Below are positions 34,682 through 43,812 of a stretch of DNA of 64,000 bases, piece after piece (position 1 is the stretch's first letter; each line of letters starts with the position of its first letter). Both the position numbers and the translations under genes were made by a program. This DNA is from Microbispora corallina. GTDB lineage: Bacteria > Actinomycetota > Actinomycetes > Streptosporangiales > Streptosporangiaceae. The notes under the pieces were generated by a model. That model did no database searches and was not told the DNA's origin. It was given only the letters and a program-made list of their open reading frames with translations. The DNA is taken from positions 186,001-250,000 of the forward strand of contig NZ_BOOC01000005.1 in NCBI RefSeq assembly GCF_016863035.1, in the 5' to 3' direction.

Positions 34682-36088
34682 TCAGGGGGTGACGGCGCCG
34701 CCGTCCTCCCAGGTGTTGCCCTTCCATACGTTGCCGGAGCCGTCCTCGTCCCAGTAGGCGACCGGCCCGGCCTGCCCGCCCTTCGGCCAGACGCTGCGGC
34801 TGAAGACGTTGTCGATCACCTTGACGTTCGCCGAGGTGCCCTTGGTGCCCGCCCCGGCGTACAGTGACCAGCCGCCGCCCGCCAGGAGGTTGCCCTCCAC
34901 CGTCACGTCACGGATGACGCCGAAGTCCTGGAACAGGGCGATCGCGCCGGTCTGGTCGAGCGTGTTGACGACGGTGTTGTGCCGGATGACGAGCTGGGTG
35001 CCCTTCGCGGGCGTGCTCGTACTCATGATCATGTCGGTGTGGTCGCCGGAGTAGTACTTGGGGTCGTGGACGTAGGAGTCCTCGATGAGGCCCTGCTCGG
35101 TGCAGATGCCGTTCGAGATCGTGTGGATGTCGACCCGGCGAATGGTGATCATCTTGCCCTGGTTCAGGATGCCGAACTGGGTGCGGACCTTGCCGTTCCC
35201 GAAGACCTCGGAGTCCTCGACCGTAAGACCCGAGCGGCCCTCCCGCTGGATGATCCCCCAGTAGTCTTGCTGCCCGTGGACCCGGGTGTTGCGGATGGTC
35301 ACGTTGTCGGCGTCCACGGTGATGTCGCCGTAGACGTCCAGCCCGTCGACGACGGTGCCGTCCTTGGTGATGACGAGCGCGTCGGAGCGTTTGAGGGTCA
35401 CCCCGCCTGGGACGCCGGTGGTGTCGGCGCTCGGCCACTCGCCCGTCCGCGGCGGCGTCGGCTCACCCGAGGGCGTCGGCGTGGGGGTCGGCCGGCTCGG
35501 CGTGGGAGTCGGGCTGTGCGAGGGGACGGCGGTGCGCGACGGGCTCGGCGACGGCGTGGGGCTGTGCGACGGGCTCGGCGTGCGCGACGGCGTCGGGGTG
35601 CTCGACGCAGTCGGCGTACGCGACGGGCTGGGAGACGGGCTGGGGCTGTGCGACGACGGGCTGGGGGACGGGGTGGGGCTGTGCGACGGGCTCGCCGTCA
35701 CGGTGGGGCTCGGCGACGCCGTCGGGGTCGGCGACGGGACGGGCCGGTGCGGCCGGTGCCGGTGCCCGCGCGGGGGCCAGGGGAACCACCAGGTGGGCGC
35801 CGGCCGGGCGACGACCGCGTGTCCGCCGCCGGCGCTCGCCGTGCTCGCGTTGCCGCCCCGGCCGGCGGCGGCTCCGGACGACAGCGGATGCGCCTCGCCC
35901 GCGGGCGAGGGCCGCGCGCCGGACTCCGGCTCGTCGTCTCCCCCCCACGTGTTGACGTCCGTCAGCGCCGCCAGCTTGTCCGAGACGTCCCCCGCGCTCA
36001 CGCCGCATCCGACGCCGGCGAAGGCGACCACCAGCCCTGCCGCGGCCAGCAGACCAGCCGTTCCCCCGTTCCCATGGCTCCGCCCCAC
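34682..36088 (-). CDS. Secreted right-handed beta-helix protein with long Ser/Pro/Thr stalk
   Basis: The 468-residue product starts at GTG 36088, after AAGGAG with good spacing. An N-terminal signal with a possible, non-ideal lipobox (Cys near 28) is followed by about 180 residues of Ser/Pro/Thr repeats. The C-terminal ~250 residues form a parallel beta-helix of the pectate-lyase/Pbh1 type ('[20 protein letters not shown]', '[20 protein letters not shown]', '[20 protein letters not shown]'). It is a close paralogue of the neighbouring 36269-37186 gene, differing mainly in the stalk. Catalytic residues of polysaccharide lyases were not identified. A cell-wall-spanning glycan-binding or -modifying role is inferred from the location. 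Confidence 0.8.
   Translation of the reverse strand: MGRSHGNGGTAGLLAAAGLVVAFAGVGCGVSAGDVSDKLAALTDVNTWGGDDEPESGARPSPAGEAHPLSSGAAAGRGGNASTASAGGGHAVVARPAPTWWFPWPPRGHRHRPHRPVPSPTPTASPSPTVTASPSHSPTPSPSPSSHSPSPSPSPSRTPTASSTPTPSRTPSPSHSPTPSPSPSRTAVPSHSPTPTPSRPTPTPTPSGEPTPPRTGEWPSADTTGVPGGVTLKRSDALVITKDGTVVDGLDVYGDITVDADNVTIRNTRVHGQQDYWGIIQREGRSGLTVEDSEVFGNGKVRTQFGILNQGKMITIRRVDIHTISNGICTEQGLIEDSYVHDPKYYSGDHTDMIMSTSTPAKGTQLVIRHNTVVNTLDQTGAIALFQDFGVIRDVTVEGNLLAGGGWSLYAGAGTKGTSANVKVIDNVFSRSVWPKGGQAGPVAYWDEDGSGNVWKGNTWEDGGAVTP
35462..35745 (-). repeat. Degenerate short repeats encoding the Ser/Pro/Thr stalk
   Basis: Repeated GGNGTCGGC/GACGGGCTGGG-type units of 6-18 bp encode variations of 'SPTPSPSPS' and 'SHSPTPSP'. 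They are in frame within the beta-helix gene and are likely length-variable by slippage. Confidence 0.7.
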
Positions 36089-36268
36089 AGTCGACTCCTT
36101 CCGGATCGGCAGTTGTGCCGACTGCCCGCCTCCTTATGAAGGCTCGTTGGGGAGGTTAGCCATATCGAGAACGACAGGTGGACGATTCTCTCAAACGATC
36201 TCAATTTCATCTCATTGTGCGAGAGCCTCAAATTACCCAAATGCCCCAGCAGCCGCAGGTTAAGGGTA
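36089..36268 (-). promoter_or_regulatory. Relatively AT-rich region between the two beta-helix genes
   Basis: This 180-bp gap is markedly richer in A+T than the surroundings (for example CAATTTCATCTCATTG and GGGTATTAATCGGGTTTAA). It follows the end of the lipoprotein operon and probably contains the promoter of the 34682-36088 gene. GAGAACG/CGATTCTC forms an imperfect inverted repeat at about 36167-36190. No consensus promoter is certain. Confidence 0.4.
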
Positions 36269-37186
36269 TTAATCGGGTTTAACGGGCCGGCCGTCATCCC
36301 ATTTATTGCCCTGCCAGACGTTCCCCTGCCCGTGCGCGTCCCAGTACGCCACCGGGCCCGCCTGGCCGCCCTTCGGCCACACCTTGCGGCTGAACACGTT
36401 GCCGATCACCTTGACGTTCGACGAGGTGCCCTTGACGCCCGCCCCGGCGTACAGCGACCAGCCACCGCCGGCCAGCAGGTTGTCCTGCACGGTCACGTCG
36501 TGGACGACGCCGAAGTCCTGGAACAGCGAGATCGCGCCCGTCTGGTCGAGCGTGTTGACGGCCGTGTTGTGGCGGATGATCAGCTGGGTGCCCGGAGCGG
36601 GCGGCCCGGACGACATGATCATGTCGATGTGGTCGCCCTTGTAGAGCTTCGGGTCGTGGACGTAGCAGTCCTCGATCAGCCCCTGCTCCGTGCTGATGCC
36701 GTTCGAGATCGTGTGGATGTCCGCGCGCCGGACCGTGATCATCTCGCCCTGGTTGAGGATCCCGAACTGCGTGCGCTCCCTGCCGTTCCCGAAGATCTCC
36801 ACGTCCTGGACGGTCAGGCCCGAGAAACCCTGCCGCTGCAGGATCCCCCACCAGCCGGGGATCCCGCGGACGCGGGTGTTGCGGATGGTCACGTCGTCGG
36901 CCTCGACCGAGATCTCGCCGTGCACGTCGAGGCCGTCGATGACGGTCCCGTCCCTGGTCACCCTGATCGACCCGGACGGGCGAAGGGCCGTGCCGGGGGG
37001 GACGCCGGTGGTGTCCGGTCCCGGCCACTCCCGGGCCTCGGGGCTCGCGGGCACCCGCGCGCTCGGGGACGCGGCCGGGCCAACGGCCTTCCCCGGAGGG
37101 CGGCCACCCGTGTCGGACGTCGCCGCCTGGCATCCCGACACCAGCGTCAGCGCGACGGCCCCCACCACCGCCGAGAGCCGCCTCAC
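36269..37186 (-). CDS. Beta-helix lipoprotein, short-stalk paralogue
   Basis: The 305-residue protein starts at GTG 37186, which overlaps the stop of the upstream Gfo/Idh gene (GTGA). It has a lipoprotein signal with lipobox 'LVSGC' (Cys about 19) and a short Pro/Ala linker. The beta-helix domain is nearly colinear with that of the 34682-36088 product ('DGLDVHGEISVEADDVTIRN', '[20 protein letters not shown]'). Coupling to a sugar oxidoreductase gene supports a role in glycan handling at the cell surface. The enzymatic activity, if any, is unknown. Confidence 0.82.
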   Translation of the reverse strand: MRRLSAVVGAVALTLVSGCQAATSDTGGRPPGKAVGPAASPSARVPASPEAREWPGPDTTGVPPGTALRPSGSIRVTRDGTVIDGLDVHGEISVEADDVTIRNTRVRGIPGWWGILQRQGFSGLTVQDVEIFGNGRERTQFGILNQGEMITVRRADIHTISNGISTEQGLIEDCYVHDPKLYKGDHIDMIMSSGPPAPGTQLIIRHNTAVNTLDQTGAISLFQDFGVVHDVTVQDNLLAGGGWSLYAGAGVKGTSSNVKVIGNVFSRKVWPKGGQAGPVAYWDAHGQGNVWQGNKWDDGRPVKPD

Positions 37187-38085
37187 GAGCCGTCGCCGAC
37201 GCCGCGGAGCTGCGATCGCGCCTGCTCCAGAAGTCGTTGCAGATGGAGGCCGTGATGGACGTCGACGGTGTGCGGCACTCCTGACCTGACGGTGGCCGCG
37301 AACTCCGACCGGACGTTCTCCCGGGTCGGCGCCGAGTCGTCGGCCAGCTCACGGAAGTCGAGGACGAGGGCACCCTCCCGCCCGTACAGCTCCATCGTCT
37401 TGTGGTGCCCGTGCGGCGAGCCGATCGAGCCGCACAGTGCGAGCTGGCTCACCGCGCCCTCCCCCTCGTGCACACACGTCAGCGCCATGTACCCGTGCGG
37501 ATCTCCGACCGCCATCACATCCTTCACCGTCCCCAGCGCCGCGTCGAGGAGGTCGAGGGCGTGGAACCCGAAGTCGTCGAGGACGCCCTGCCGCCTGCGC
37601 CAGGGGGTGGCGTAGGCGGCGGAGAAGAGCTCGTCGGTGAGGTGACGCGCCTGGGCGCCGCGCGCCCGGAACCGCCGGGCCCGGTCCAGGAACTCGCGCA
37701 CCTGGGGCCGGTACCGCCGGGTGAGCATCAGCTGGGTCGGCACGCCCGCCGCGTCGACGGCCTCCGCGAGCGCCGTCGCGCCGGCGAGGTCGGGGGCGAG
37801 CGGCTTCTCCAGGAGCAGGGCCCGCCCGGCCCGGGCCGCCCGGACGGCCATGGACACCTGCACCTCGGGGGGCACGGCGAAGGCCACGGCCTCACACGCG
37901 TCCAGCAGCAGGTCGTAGTCCGCGAACGCCGGAACGGCGAAGCGCGCGGCCACCTCGCGCGCCCGCTCGGGCCGGCGCGACCACACGCCGGCCAGACGCG
38001 TCTGCGGGCCGGCGGCGAGCATCGGCGCGTGGAACCCCGAGCCCCAGGGACCGGCGCCGACGAGTCCGACCGCTACCGGTCTCAC
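37183..38085 (-). CDS. Gfo/Idh/MocA family NAD(P)-dependent oxidoreductase
   Basis: The 300-residue protein begins at GTG 38085, overlapping the stop of the upstream oxygenase gene. Dinucleotide-binding motif 'VGLVGAGPWGSGFHAP' (about 5-20) is followed by 'EAVAFAVPPEVQVSMAV' and catalytic 'LLEKPLAPD' (Lys of the EKP motif). The C-terminal beta-sheet domain contains 'DFGFHALDLLDAALG'. Family members oxidise or reduce sugars, often nucleotide-linked. It is in an operon with a 2OG oxygenase and a beta-helix lipoprotein. Confidence 0.9.
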   Translation of the reverse strand: MRPVAVGLVGAGPWGSGFHAPMLAAGPQTRLAGVWSRRPERAREVAARFAVPAFADYDLLLDACEAVAFAVPPEVQVSMAVRAARAGRALLLEKPLAPDLAGATALAEAVDAAGVPTQLMLTRRYRPQVREFLDRARRFRARGAQARHLTDELFSAAYATPWRRRQGVLDDFGFHALDLLDAALGTVKDVMAVGDPHGYMALTCVHEGEGAVSQLALCGSIGSPHGHHKTMELYGREGALVLDFRELADDSAPTRENVRSEFAATVRSGVPHTVDVHHGLHLQRLLEQARSQLRGVGDGS

Positions 38086-38882
38086 TTGCGGGCGAGCAGG
38101 TCCACCAGGGCGGGGGGCGTCCACCGCTTGACCGTCTGCCGGAAGCTGCTCTTCCACTCCTCGCCGGGCCGGCGCTTGAACACGGTGGTGTGGTCGTCGC
38201 CGGTCTCCTCGTCGGGACGGCCGTTCGTGTAGTAGTAGAGCGCCATGGAACGGCGCGCCCGGTCGTCGGGGCAGGTGAGAGGATCGGGGTGCCCGTGGTT
38301 CGCGTCGTCGGTGGTGGCGAAGACCACGAACCGGTTGAAGACGGGCAGGATCTTGTGCTCGCAGCGGGTCATGTCCACGTCCCAGAGCTGCAGGTGCCCG
38401 CCGTAGCTCTCCTCCCAGTCCTTGTTGAGGTAGAGCAGGCCGTTGAGGCGCCGGTCGAGGTTGAGCCTGCGGTGCCGGTTGAAGTCCGCGTGCACCTTGA
38501 GGAATCCTCCGGGCCGGATCTGGTGCAGCCCGCCGCCCTCGAAGTGGGGGTCGGAGACGAGCTGCTCGATGCCGGTCAGCCGCTCCAGGAACTCGACGAA
38601 GACCTGGCCGTTGAACTCGGCGAGCAGGTTCCGGGTGGCCGGGCCCATCCGCTCGGTGTCCGACAGCGCCAGCTTGATCTCGCGCGAGCTGTCGAACTGC
38701 TGCCAGCTCGCGTCCCGGGGCTCCGGGAACTCGTCGAGCACGGGCTCCAGCGCGCCGGGCGGGAGGAAGTCGTCGATCACCACGTGCCGGAAGGGCTTCG
38801 CCTCGAGGAAGGAGACACGCCAGCGGTCGGCGAGCGGGAACAGCTCCTCCCGGCGGAAGGTGAACGTCTCGGTCTCCTGCAT
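38082..38882 (-). CDS. 2-oxoglutarate/Fe(II)-dependent oxygenase (prolyl 4-hydroxylase-like)
   Basis: The 266-residue product starts at ATG 38882, preceded by GGAG 6 nt upstream. An alternative ATG lies 12 nt further upstream. The double-stranded beta-helix carries Fe ligands 'HADF' (His131, Asp133), a distal His in 'NHGHPDPL' (about 196-198) and the 2OG-binding Arg in 'ARRSMALYYYT' (about 210). The sequence resembles P4Hc-like 2OG-Fe(II) oxygenases found in polysaccharide loci. It probably hydroxylates a sugar, lipid or protein substrate; which one is unknown. It is the first gene of a three-gene operon and divergent from a glycosyltransferase. Confidence 0.87.
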   Translation of the reverse strand: MQETETFTFRREELFPLADRWRVSFLEAKPFRHVVIDDFLPPGALEPVLDEFPEPRDASWQQFDSSREIKLALSDTERMGPATRNLLAEFNGQVFVEFLERLTGIEQLVSDPHFEGGGLHQIRPGGFLKVHADFNRHRRLNLDRRLNGLLYLNKDWEESYGGHLQLWDVDMTRCEHKILPVFNRFVVFATTDDANHGHPDPLTCPDDRARRSMALYYYTNGRPDEETGDDHTTVFKRRPGEEWKSSFRQTVKRWTPPALVDLLARK

Positions 38883-39060
38883 CCGCTTCTCCATCCCGGC
38901 CCGCTCGATTCGAAGGGCCCGCCAGGCTCCGGTCTGAATATCGCGCGGGGAATCGACATCCGTTACAGCCCGATTGGAACGCTCGAAGGGTGGATTGCGG
39001 GGCCGTCCCCGCCGCCCTAGCATGCGCCTGGCGGAGACTGTCCGACTGCCGGAGGACCGC

Positions 39061-39981
39061 ATGCCCGAGACCCCGCGGATCGCGGTCGTCATCGTCACGT
39101 ACAACAGCGCGCCGGTCCTGGCCGGCTGCCTGGAGTCGCTGCCGGCCGGCGCGCGCTCGACCGGCCTCGTCAGGGTGGTCGTCGCCGACAACGCCTCGCG
39201 GGACGAGTCCGTGGCGATCGCCGAGCGGGCGGGAGCGACGGTCGTCCAGGTCGGGCGCAACGCGGGCTACGCGGCGGCCATCAACGCCGGGATCGCCTTC
39301 CTCGACCGATCGGGGGATCTCGACCGGCTCGACGCGGTCGCCGTGCTCAACCCCGACTGCCGGGTGCGGGAGGGTGCGCTGGCCCGCCTCGCGGACGCGC
39401 TGCGCGCGCCCCGCCGCGGCATCGCCGTCCCCCGGCTGGTCACCCCTGAGGGGCACACGTACCCGTCGTTGCGCCGCGCGCCCACCGTACTCGGCGCGCT
39501 GGCCGAGGCGCTGGTCGGCGGGCGGCTGGCGGGCCGGATGTGGCGGCTCGGCGAGGTGATCGCCGACCCGCGCCGCTACGAGACGGCGGGCCGCGCCGAG
39601 TGGGCGACCGGCGCGGCCATGCTCGTCTCCGTGCCGGCCATCCGGGAGCTCGGGCCGTGGGACGAGTCCTTCCTGCTGTACAGCGAGGAGACCGAGTTCG
39701 CGCTGCGCGCCGGCGACCGCGGCTGGATCCTCTGGTACGAGCCCGAGGCGGTGATCGAGCACATCGGCGGCGAGGCGAACGTGAACCCGGTCCTCGCCGC
39801 GCTGCTCACCACGAACCGCGTGCGGTTGTTCAGAAGGCGGCGCGGTCCCCTCGCCTCGTCCGCGTTCTTCATGGCCGTGGTCCTCGGCGAGGCGGTCCGG
39901 ACCCTCGTGGGGCGCCGGACCGCACGGGCGTCCCTGGTGGCCCTCCTGCGGCCGTCGAGACGCCTCCGGGCGCTCCCCTGA
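39061..39981 (+). CDS. Family 2 glycosyltransferase (rhamnosyltransferase-like)
   Basis: The 306-residue product starts at ATG 39061, after GGAGG with 5-nt spacing. The GT-A domain reads 'IAVVIVTYNSAPVLAGCLES', nucleotide-binding 'VVADNASRDES', metal-binding 'AVLNPDCRV' and acceptor-region 'WATGAAMLVSVPAIRELG', 'DESFLLYSEETEFALR'. This subgroup includes rhamnosyl- and other deoxyhexosyltransferases acting on cell-wall glycans. No TM domain is present except a weak C-terminal hydrophobic stretch ('ASSAFFMAVVLGEAV'). The dTDP-rhamnose genes at the other end of the window could provide its donor. Confidence 0.88.
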   Translation: MPETPRIAVVIVTYNSAPVLAGCLESLPAGARSTGLVRVVVADNASRDESVAIAERAGATVVQVGRNAGYAAAINAGIAFLDRSGDLDRLDAVAVLNPDCRVREGALARLADALRAPRRGIAVPRLVTPEGHTYPSLRRAPTVLGALAEALVGGRLAGRMWRLGEVIADPRRYETAGRAEWATGAAMLVSVPAIRELGPWDESFLLYSEETEFALRAGDRGWILWYEPEAVIEHIGGEANVNPVLAALLTTNRVRLFRRRRGPLASSAFFMAVVLGEAVRTLVGRRTARASLVALLRPSRRLRALP

Positions 39982-40044
39982 CGACGCCCGGACGGTCCGG
40001 GAGACCGCCGTAACGGAGAGGCGGCGGGCCGCGACTACACCGGT

Positions 40045-40590
40045 GTGAAAGTGACGCGACTCGCCATCGAGGGCGTGCTGCTGTTCGTCCCCGTGCCCCA
40101 CCACGACGAGCGCGGCTTCTTCACCCGGACCTTCGACGCCGCCGTGGCGGCCGAGCAGGGACTCGACCCGGCCGCCTTCATCCAGGACAGCCAGTCGCGC
40201 TCCCGCCAGGGGACGATCCGCGGCATGCACGGCCGCTCGGGCAGAGGCGAGGCGAAGCTCGTCCGCTGCGCCCGCGGGGCCGTCCTCGACATGCTCGTGG
40301 ACGCCCGCCCCGGCTCCCCCACCTTCGGGGAGCAGGTGTCGGTGCTGCTGGACGACGAGACCTTCGCCCACCTCTACGTGCCTCCCGGCATCCTGCACGG
40401 CTACCAGGCGCTGACCGAGGCCGACGTCTGCTACCGCATCGACCGGGAGCACGACCCGGCCGAGGACCTCGCCGTACGGTACGACGACCCCGATCTCGCG
40501 CTCCCCTGGCCGCTGCCACCAGGCGCGATCAGTCGTCGCGACCTGTCAGCCGGATCCTGGGCCGACCTGCGCGCCCGCCTCACGGCGTAG
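40045..40590 (+). CDS. dTDP-4-dehydrorhamnose 3,5-epimerase family protein (cupin)
   Basis: The 181-residue protein has RmlC landmarks: 'RGFFTRTFD', 'IRGMHGRSG' (catalytic His), 'KLVRCARGAVLDMLVDAR' (Lys), 'PGSPTFG', 'PPGILHGYQAL' and 'YRIDREHDP' (Tyr). Two RmlC-like genes exist in the window. This one departs from the consensus RGLH(Y/F)Q at the active-site loop, so it may serve another 4-keto sugar. The GTG start at 40045 has no strong ribosome-binding site. Its last 45 bp overlap the 3' end of the convergent wzy-like gene. Confidence 0.85.
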   Translation: MKVTRLAIEGVLLFVPVPHHDERGFFTRTFDAAVAAEQGLDPAAFIQDSQSRSRQGTIRGMHGRSGRGEAKLVRCARGAVLDMLVDARPGSPTFGEQVSVLLDDETFAHLYVPPGILHGYQALTEADVCYRIDREHDPAEDLAVRYDDPDLALPWPLPPGAISRRDLSAGSWADLRARLTA

Positions 40591-41937
40591 CCCGGACGCC
40601 GCGGCCCCGTCACCGGTGCGCGCGGCCGCCTGGGCGCGGTTCTCGTCCTTGACGGTGCGCAGCAGGGCGCCCGCCGCCCCGATCAGCAAAAACATCAGGC
40701 TGGTCACGCCCGGGTAGGAGAGCAGGTCGAACGTGGCCGCGGTGACGAGCGGGACCAGCAGGCACGCGGCGACGGTGAGGGCGAGGTTGCGGACGTTCGG
40801 GTCGCCGCTCAGCCGGCGCGCGCGCAGCGCCGTCGCCACCCCGCAGGCGAGGATGCCGACGAACGCGACCACGCCCACGATGCCCGTCTCCACCAGCGAG
40901 AGCAGGTACTCGTTGTCGAACACCTGGTGCTTGTACGGGTACCAGGTGCCGAGCCCGCGGCCGAAGATCGGGTATTTCGCGACCTCCAGCAGCGCGAACG
41001 GGTAGTCGTGCGTGCGGTAGAGGATGCTGTCGTCCGAGGTGGCGTTGGCGAACAGGTTGTAGAAGGTGCCGAGCAGGCCCGGGGCCGCCGCCTTCATCAC
41101 GACCAGGAACACGGCGAGCGCCCCCAGCGTCGCCAGCCACCGCCTGACCGGCCACCCGGGGAACAGCGTCAGCGCGATGACGACCAGCCCGATCACCGCC
41201 GACCTGGACACCGAGAACATCAGCCCGGCCGCGATCACGGCCGTGGCCAGCCACCAGCGCAGAGCCGGTTCGCCCCGGCTGCCCGCCCGGAAGGCGTAGT
41301 GGGCGCCGAAGGGCAGGATCATCGCGCAGACGACCCCGAGCTCGATCGGGTGGCCCAGCGTCCCGGCCACCCGCCGCAGGTCCGCCCTCGACATCACGGT
41401 CTCCGTGCCCTCCACCGAGGTGTGGCGGAAGCCGGGGAGCGTCATGTAGGCGGTGGGGTCGAAGTTCAGCAGGTACTGGAAGGTGGCGACCACCGACACC
41501 ACGACGCCCGCCACCACGATCGTCTTCATCACGAAGTCGAGCCGGTCCCGTCCCCGAACGCCGTCGCAGACGACGAGCACCAGGCCGACGTAGCCCACGA
41601 ACAGGACCAGGGAGTGGTCGGCGAGGTTGAGCTCGTCGGAGCTGAGGTATCCGAGCGCGCCGAAGCCGTAGCAGGTCAGCAGCGCCATGCCGAACGCGAA
41701 GATCCCCGTGCGGACGGGGTTCGTCCCCTTGGCCGCGCCAAGCGTGGAGGTGAACTGCGCGAACAGCCAGACCAGGAGGAGGACGAGGGCGAGGATGTCG
41801 GCGAGCGACAGCGACATCGGCAGCCCGCGCAGCACCAGGCGGGCCGGGATGAGGAACAACGCCAGCACGAACAGGCAGACGAGCGTCGCGCCGTCGGCCC
41901 GGCGGGGCGTCGCCGTCTCCAGCGTCTCGATGGCCAC
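40546..41937 (-). CDS. O-antigen ligase/Wzy-like polysaccharide polymerase
   Basis: The 463-residue polytopic protein (about 10-12 TM) starts at GTG 41937. It has the large periplasmic loop characteristic of WaaL/Wzy proteins, including 'VEGTETVMSRADLRRVAGTL' and 'KYPIFGRGLGTWYPYKHQVF', followed by 'DNEYLLSLVETGIVGVVAFV'. The conserved His/Gly region 'GHPIEL' is also present. Such proteins polymerise or ligate lipid-linked repeat units on the outer face of the membrane. It follows two Wzz-like genes in one operon. Its end overlaps the convergent epimerase gene by 45 bp. Confidence 0.87.
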   Translation of the reverse strand: MAIETLETATPRRADGATLVCLFVLALFLIPARLVLRGLPMSLSLADILALVLLLVWLFAQFTSTLGAAKGTNPVRTGIFAFGMALLTCYGFGALGYLSSDELNLADHSLVLFVGYVGLVLVVCDGVRGRDRLDFVMKTIVVAGVVVSVVATFQYLLNFDPTAYMTLPGFRHTSVEGTETVMSRADLRRVAGTLGHPIELGVVCAMILPFGAHYAFRAGSRGEPALRWWLATAVIAAGLMFSVSRSAVIGLVVIALTLFPGWPVRRWLATLGALAVFLVVMKAAAPGLLGTFYNLFANATSDDSILYRTHDYPFALLEVAKYPIFGRGLGTWYPYKHQVFDNEYLLSLVETGIVGVVAFVGILACGVATALRARRLSGDPNVRNLALTVAACLLVPLVTAATFDLLSYPGVTSLMFLLIGAAGALLRTVKDENRAQAAARTGDGAAASGLRREAGAQVGPGSG

Positions 41938-41947
41938 GGCGCGCCGA

Positions 41948-42682
41948 TCAGCGCCGCAGCAGCGGCCGGGCGGCCGCCCGCAGGCCGTGGGGGACGGGGA
42001 CGCCGTTGACGGCGAGCGGGGGCTCCTCGCGGCGGGCACGGCGGGCCTGGGCCATGCTCTCCACCGCGAACGCGGCGGCCATGGCGAGGAACAGGCCCAT
42101 CGCCAGCGCCACGAACGCCGCCCGCAGCCTGCTTCCCGTCTTCTCCTCGGGGGTGGTCGGGGGCACGACCTCGAGCGCCTTGAGGTAGGTGGCGGGGGGC
42201 GCGCCGAGCGCCCGCTGCTGCTCGACCAGCTTCTCCTGCGCGAGCCGGTTGAGCCGCACGACCACGTCGTACGCCTCCTGGGGCGTGGGGGCCTCGGAGG
42301 AGATGACCACGAACGGCACCGTGATCATCAGCTCGGGGTTGGTCGTGCCGTTGCTGACCTTGAACGTCGTCCGTCCGCCGGGCCGCACCCCCGCCTTCTC
42401 CGCGATCTCCGCCGTGTTGAGCCCCTGGATGAGGATCGACGCGGACAAGCCCAGCCCGCTGTCGATGTTGACGATGGGGTTGACCACGGGATTGGGGAAC
42501 TTCGGATCCGCCGGCACGCTCCCCCCGTCCCGTGGGACCGTGAGCGCGAGGGCCGAGGAGGAGACGTAGGTCTTGGGGAACTTGACGTAGACGCCGGCCG
42601 CGCCGGCGAGCACCAGCGCGAAGACCGGGAAGGTGACGTACCACCTCCGGAAGAGGACGAGGACGGTGGCCCAGAAGTCCAT
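41948..42682 (-). CDS. Wzz/YveK-like chain-length determinant protein (second copy)
   Basis: The 244-residue protein has one TM helix near each end (about 15-32 and 198-222) and an extracytoplasmic domain between them, as in Wzz/CapA co-polymerases. It begins 'MDFWATVLVLFRRWYV', echoing 'DFWKTIAGLALRKTI' of the upstream gene, and both share 'NP-VNIDSG'/'ILIQGLNT'-like segments, so they are tandem paralogues. No Wzc kinase domain is attached. It probably sets polymer length together with the adjacent Wzy-like polymerase. Confidence 0.8.
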   Translation of the reverse strand: MDFWATVLVLFRRWYVTFPVFALVLAGAAGVYVKFPKTYVSSSALALTVPRDGGSVPADPKFPNPVVNPIVNIDSGLGLSASILIQGLNTAEIAEKAGVRPGGRTTFKVSNGTTNPELMITVPFVVISSEAPTPQEAYDVVVRLNRLAQEKLVEQQRALGAPPATYLKALEVVPPTTPEEKTGSRLRAAFVALAMGLFLAMAAAFAVESMAQARRARREEPPLAVNGVPVPHGLRAAARPLLRR

Positions 42683-42685
42683 GCC

Positions 42686-43609
42686 TCAGTCCTTGTCGTC
42701 GTCCGCGCGCGTGTCCCTGACCACGCTCACGAACCGGCGGTCGATGCCGTTGGGCGGCGTCTCGTCCGCCTCCGGCCCTTCCGGCCCGTCCTTCACGACG
42801 GCGATCTCCTGGGTGTCCCACAGGATCGGGTCGGCGTCGTCCGGGAGCGCGTCGTCGTGGCCGGCGGTCTGGAGGACCGCGGGACGCGGCTGCTCCGGCG
42901 ACTCGGCGGCGGCGACGTCCACCGGCCGCGCCTCCTCGTCGGGTGTCACCGCGTCTTCGGAACGGGGGCGGGCGGCCCTGCGCCGCAGCGCGTACGCGCC
43001 GGCCAGACCGGCGCAGGCGACCAGGAGGCCCGCTCCGACCGCGCCCTGCCACCGCGCCGACTCCGACGCCTCCGGACGGGACGCCGGCACGATGTTGGCG
43101 ACCGTGAGGAAGGTCGTCGGCGGGGCGCCGAGCGTCTTCTGCCAGCCGATCAGCTCCTCGCGCACCCGGCGCTGCGCGTTCGCCAGCACGGCCGAGGCGG
43201 TCCCGGGGTCGCGCGCCTGCACCCGGATGTAGATGTACGGGCCGGTGATGTCGAGGACCTTGGGGTTGCTGCGGCCGTCGTCGATCGTGATGACGGTCGG
43301 CCCGTCCTTCGGAGCGCCGAGCTGCGTCCACACGTCCTGCGTGTTCATGGACTGGATGACGATGCTCGCCGCGGTCTTCAGCGCGTCGTTGAACTGCAGC
43401 AGGGGGTTGGCGCGCTCGAGCGGCCGGTTGGGGTCCTTCGAGGAGACGCCGCCGTTGACCGGGGTGGCCAGCACCAGCGAGGTGTCGGCCTCGTAGGTGG
43501 TCGGGACGAGGAAGAAGGCCGCCGCGCCGGCGGCGATCGCAAGGGCCAGCAGGGGGAGCGCGATCGTCTTTCTCAGGGCGAGACCGGCGATCGTCTTCCA
43601 GAAATCCAC
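42686..43609 (-). CDS. Wzz/YveK-like chain-length determinant protein with acidic cytoplasmic tail
   Basis: The 307-residue product starts at GTG 43609 after GGGGGGA. A TM near the N terminus ('LPLLALAIAAGAAAFFLV') and one at about 185-205 flank the Wzz domain. About 100 residues of acidic/charged sequence follow, ending 'DTRADDDKD', probably cytoplasmic and disordered. In other Gram-positives this place is taken by, or interacts with, a tyrosine kinase; no such kinase is encoded nearby. It is the first gene of the Wzz-Wzz-Wzy operon and divergent from an acyltransferase. Confidence 0.8.
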   Translation of the reverse strand: MDFWKTIAGLALRKTIALPLLALAIAAGAAAFFLVPTTYEADTSLVLATPVNGGVSSKDPNRPLERANPLLQFNDALKTAASIVIQSMNTQDVWTQLGAPKDGPTVITIDDGRSNPKVLDITGPYIYIRVQARDPGTASAVLANAQRRVREELIGWQKTLGAPPTTFLTVANIVPASRPEASESARWQGAVGAGLLVACAGLAGAYALRRRAARPRSEDAVTPDEEARPVDVAAAESPEQPRPAVLQTAGHDDALPDDADPILWDTQEIAVVKDGPEGPEADETPPNGIDRRFVSVVRDTRADDDKD

Positions 43610-43812
43610 GTGTCCCCCCGGCCTCGTCAATAGCCTTCGGCCTGCCACCAGACGTCCGGAACCTTACGGGGGGAAATCGTCGGGGTCCGCTTTCCCGTTA
43701 CACCGTTCCGGCAGGGGCCCGTATCCGATCGCGCCGCCGATCGTTACGTCCGCCGCCGTCGCTCCGATATACGTTGCGGCGGTCGGTCCGGACGGCGACG
43801 GGAGTACGGCGG

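Noticed and set aside
35462-35745. Repeat array resembling a CRISPR or satellite
   Set aside because: The repeats are short, degenerate and in frame, encoding Ser/Pro/Thr stalk residues; there are no unique spacers or cas genes.
37183-40452. A single 1089-codon minus-strand frame covering Gfo/Idh and the region opposite the oxygenase, GT2 and epimerase
   Set aside because: Only the last 300 codons are coding (Gfo/Idh). Upstream the real genes are in other frames, and a GTG at 38085 coupled to the oxygenase stop is the natural start.
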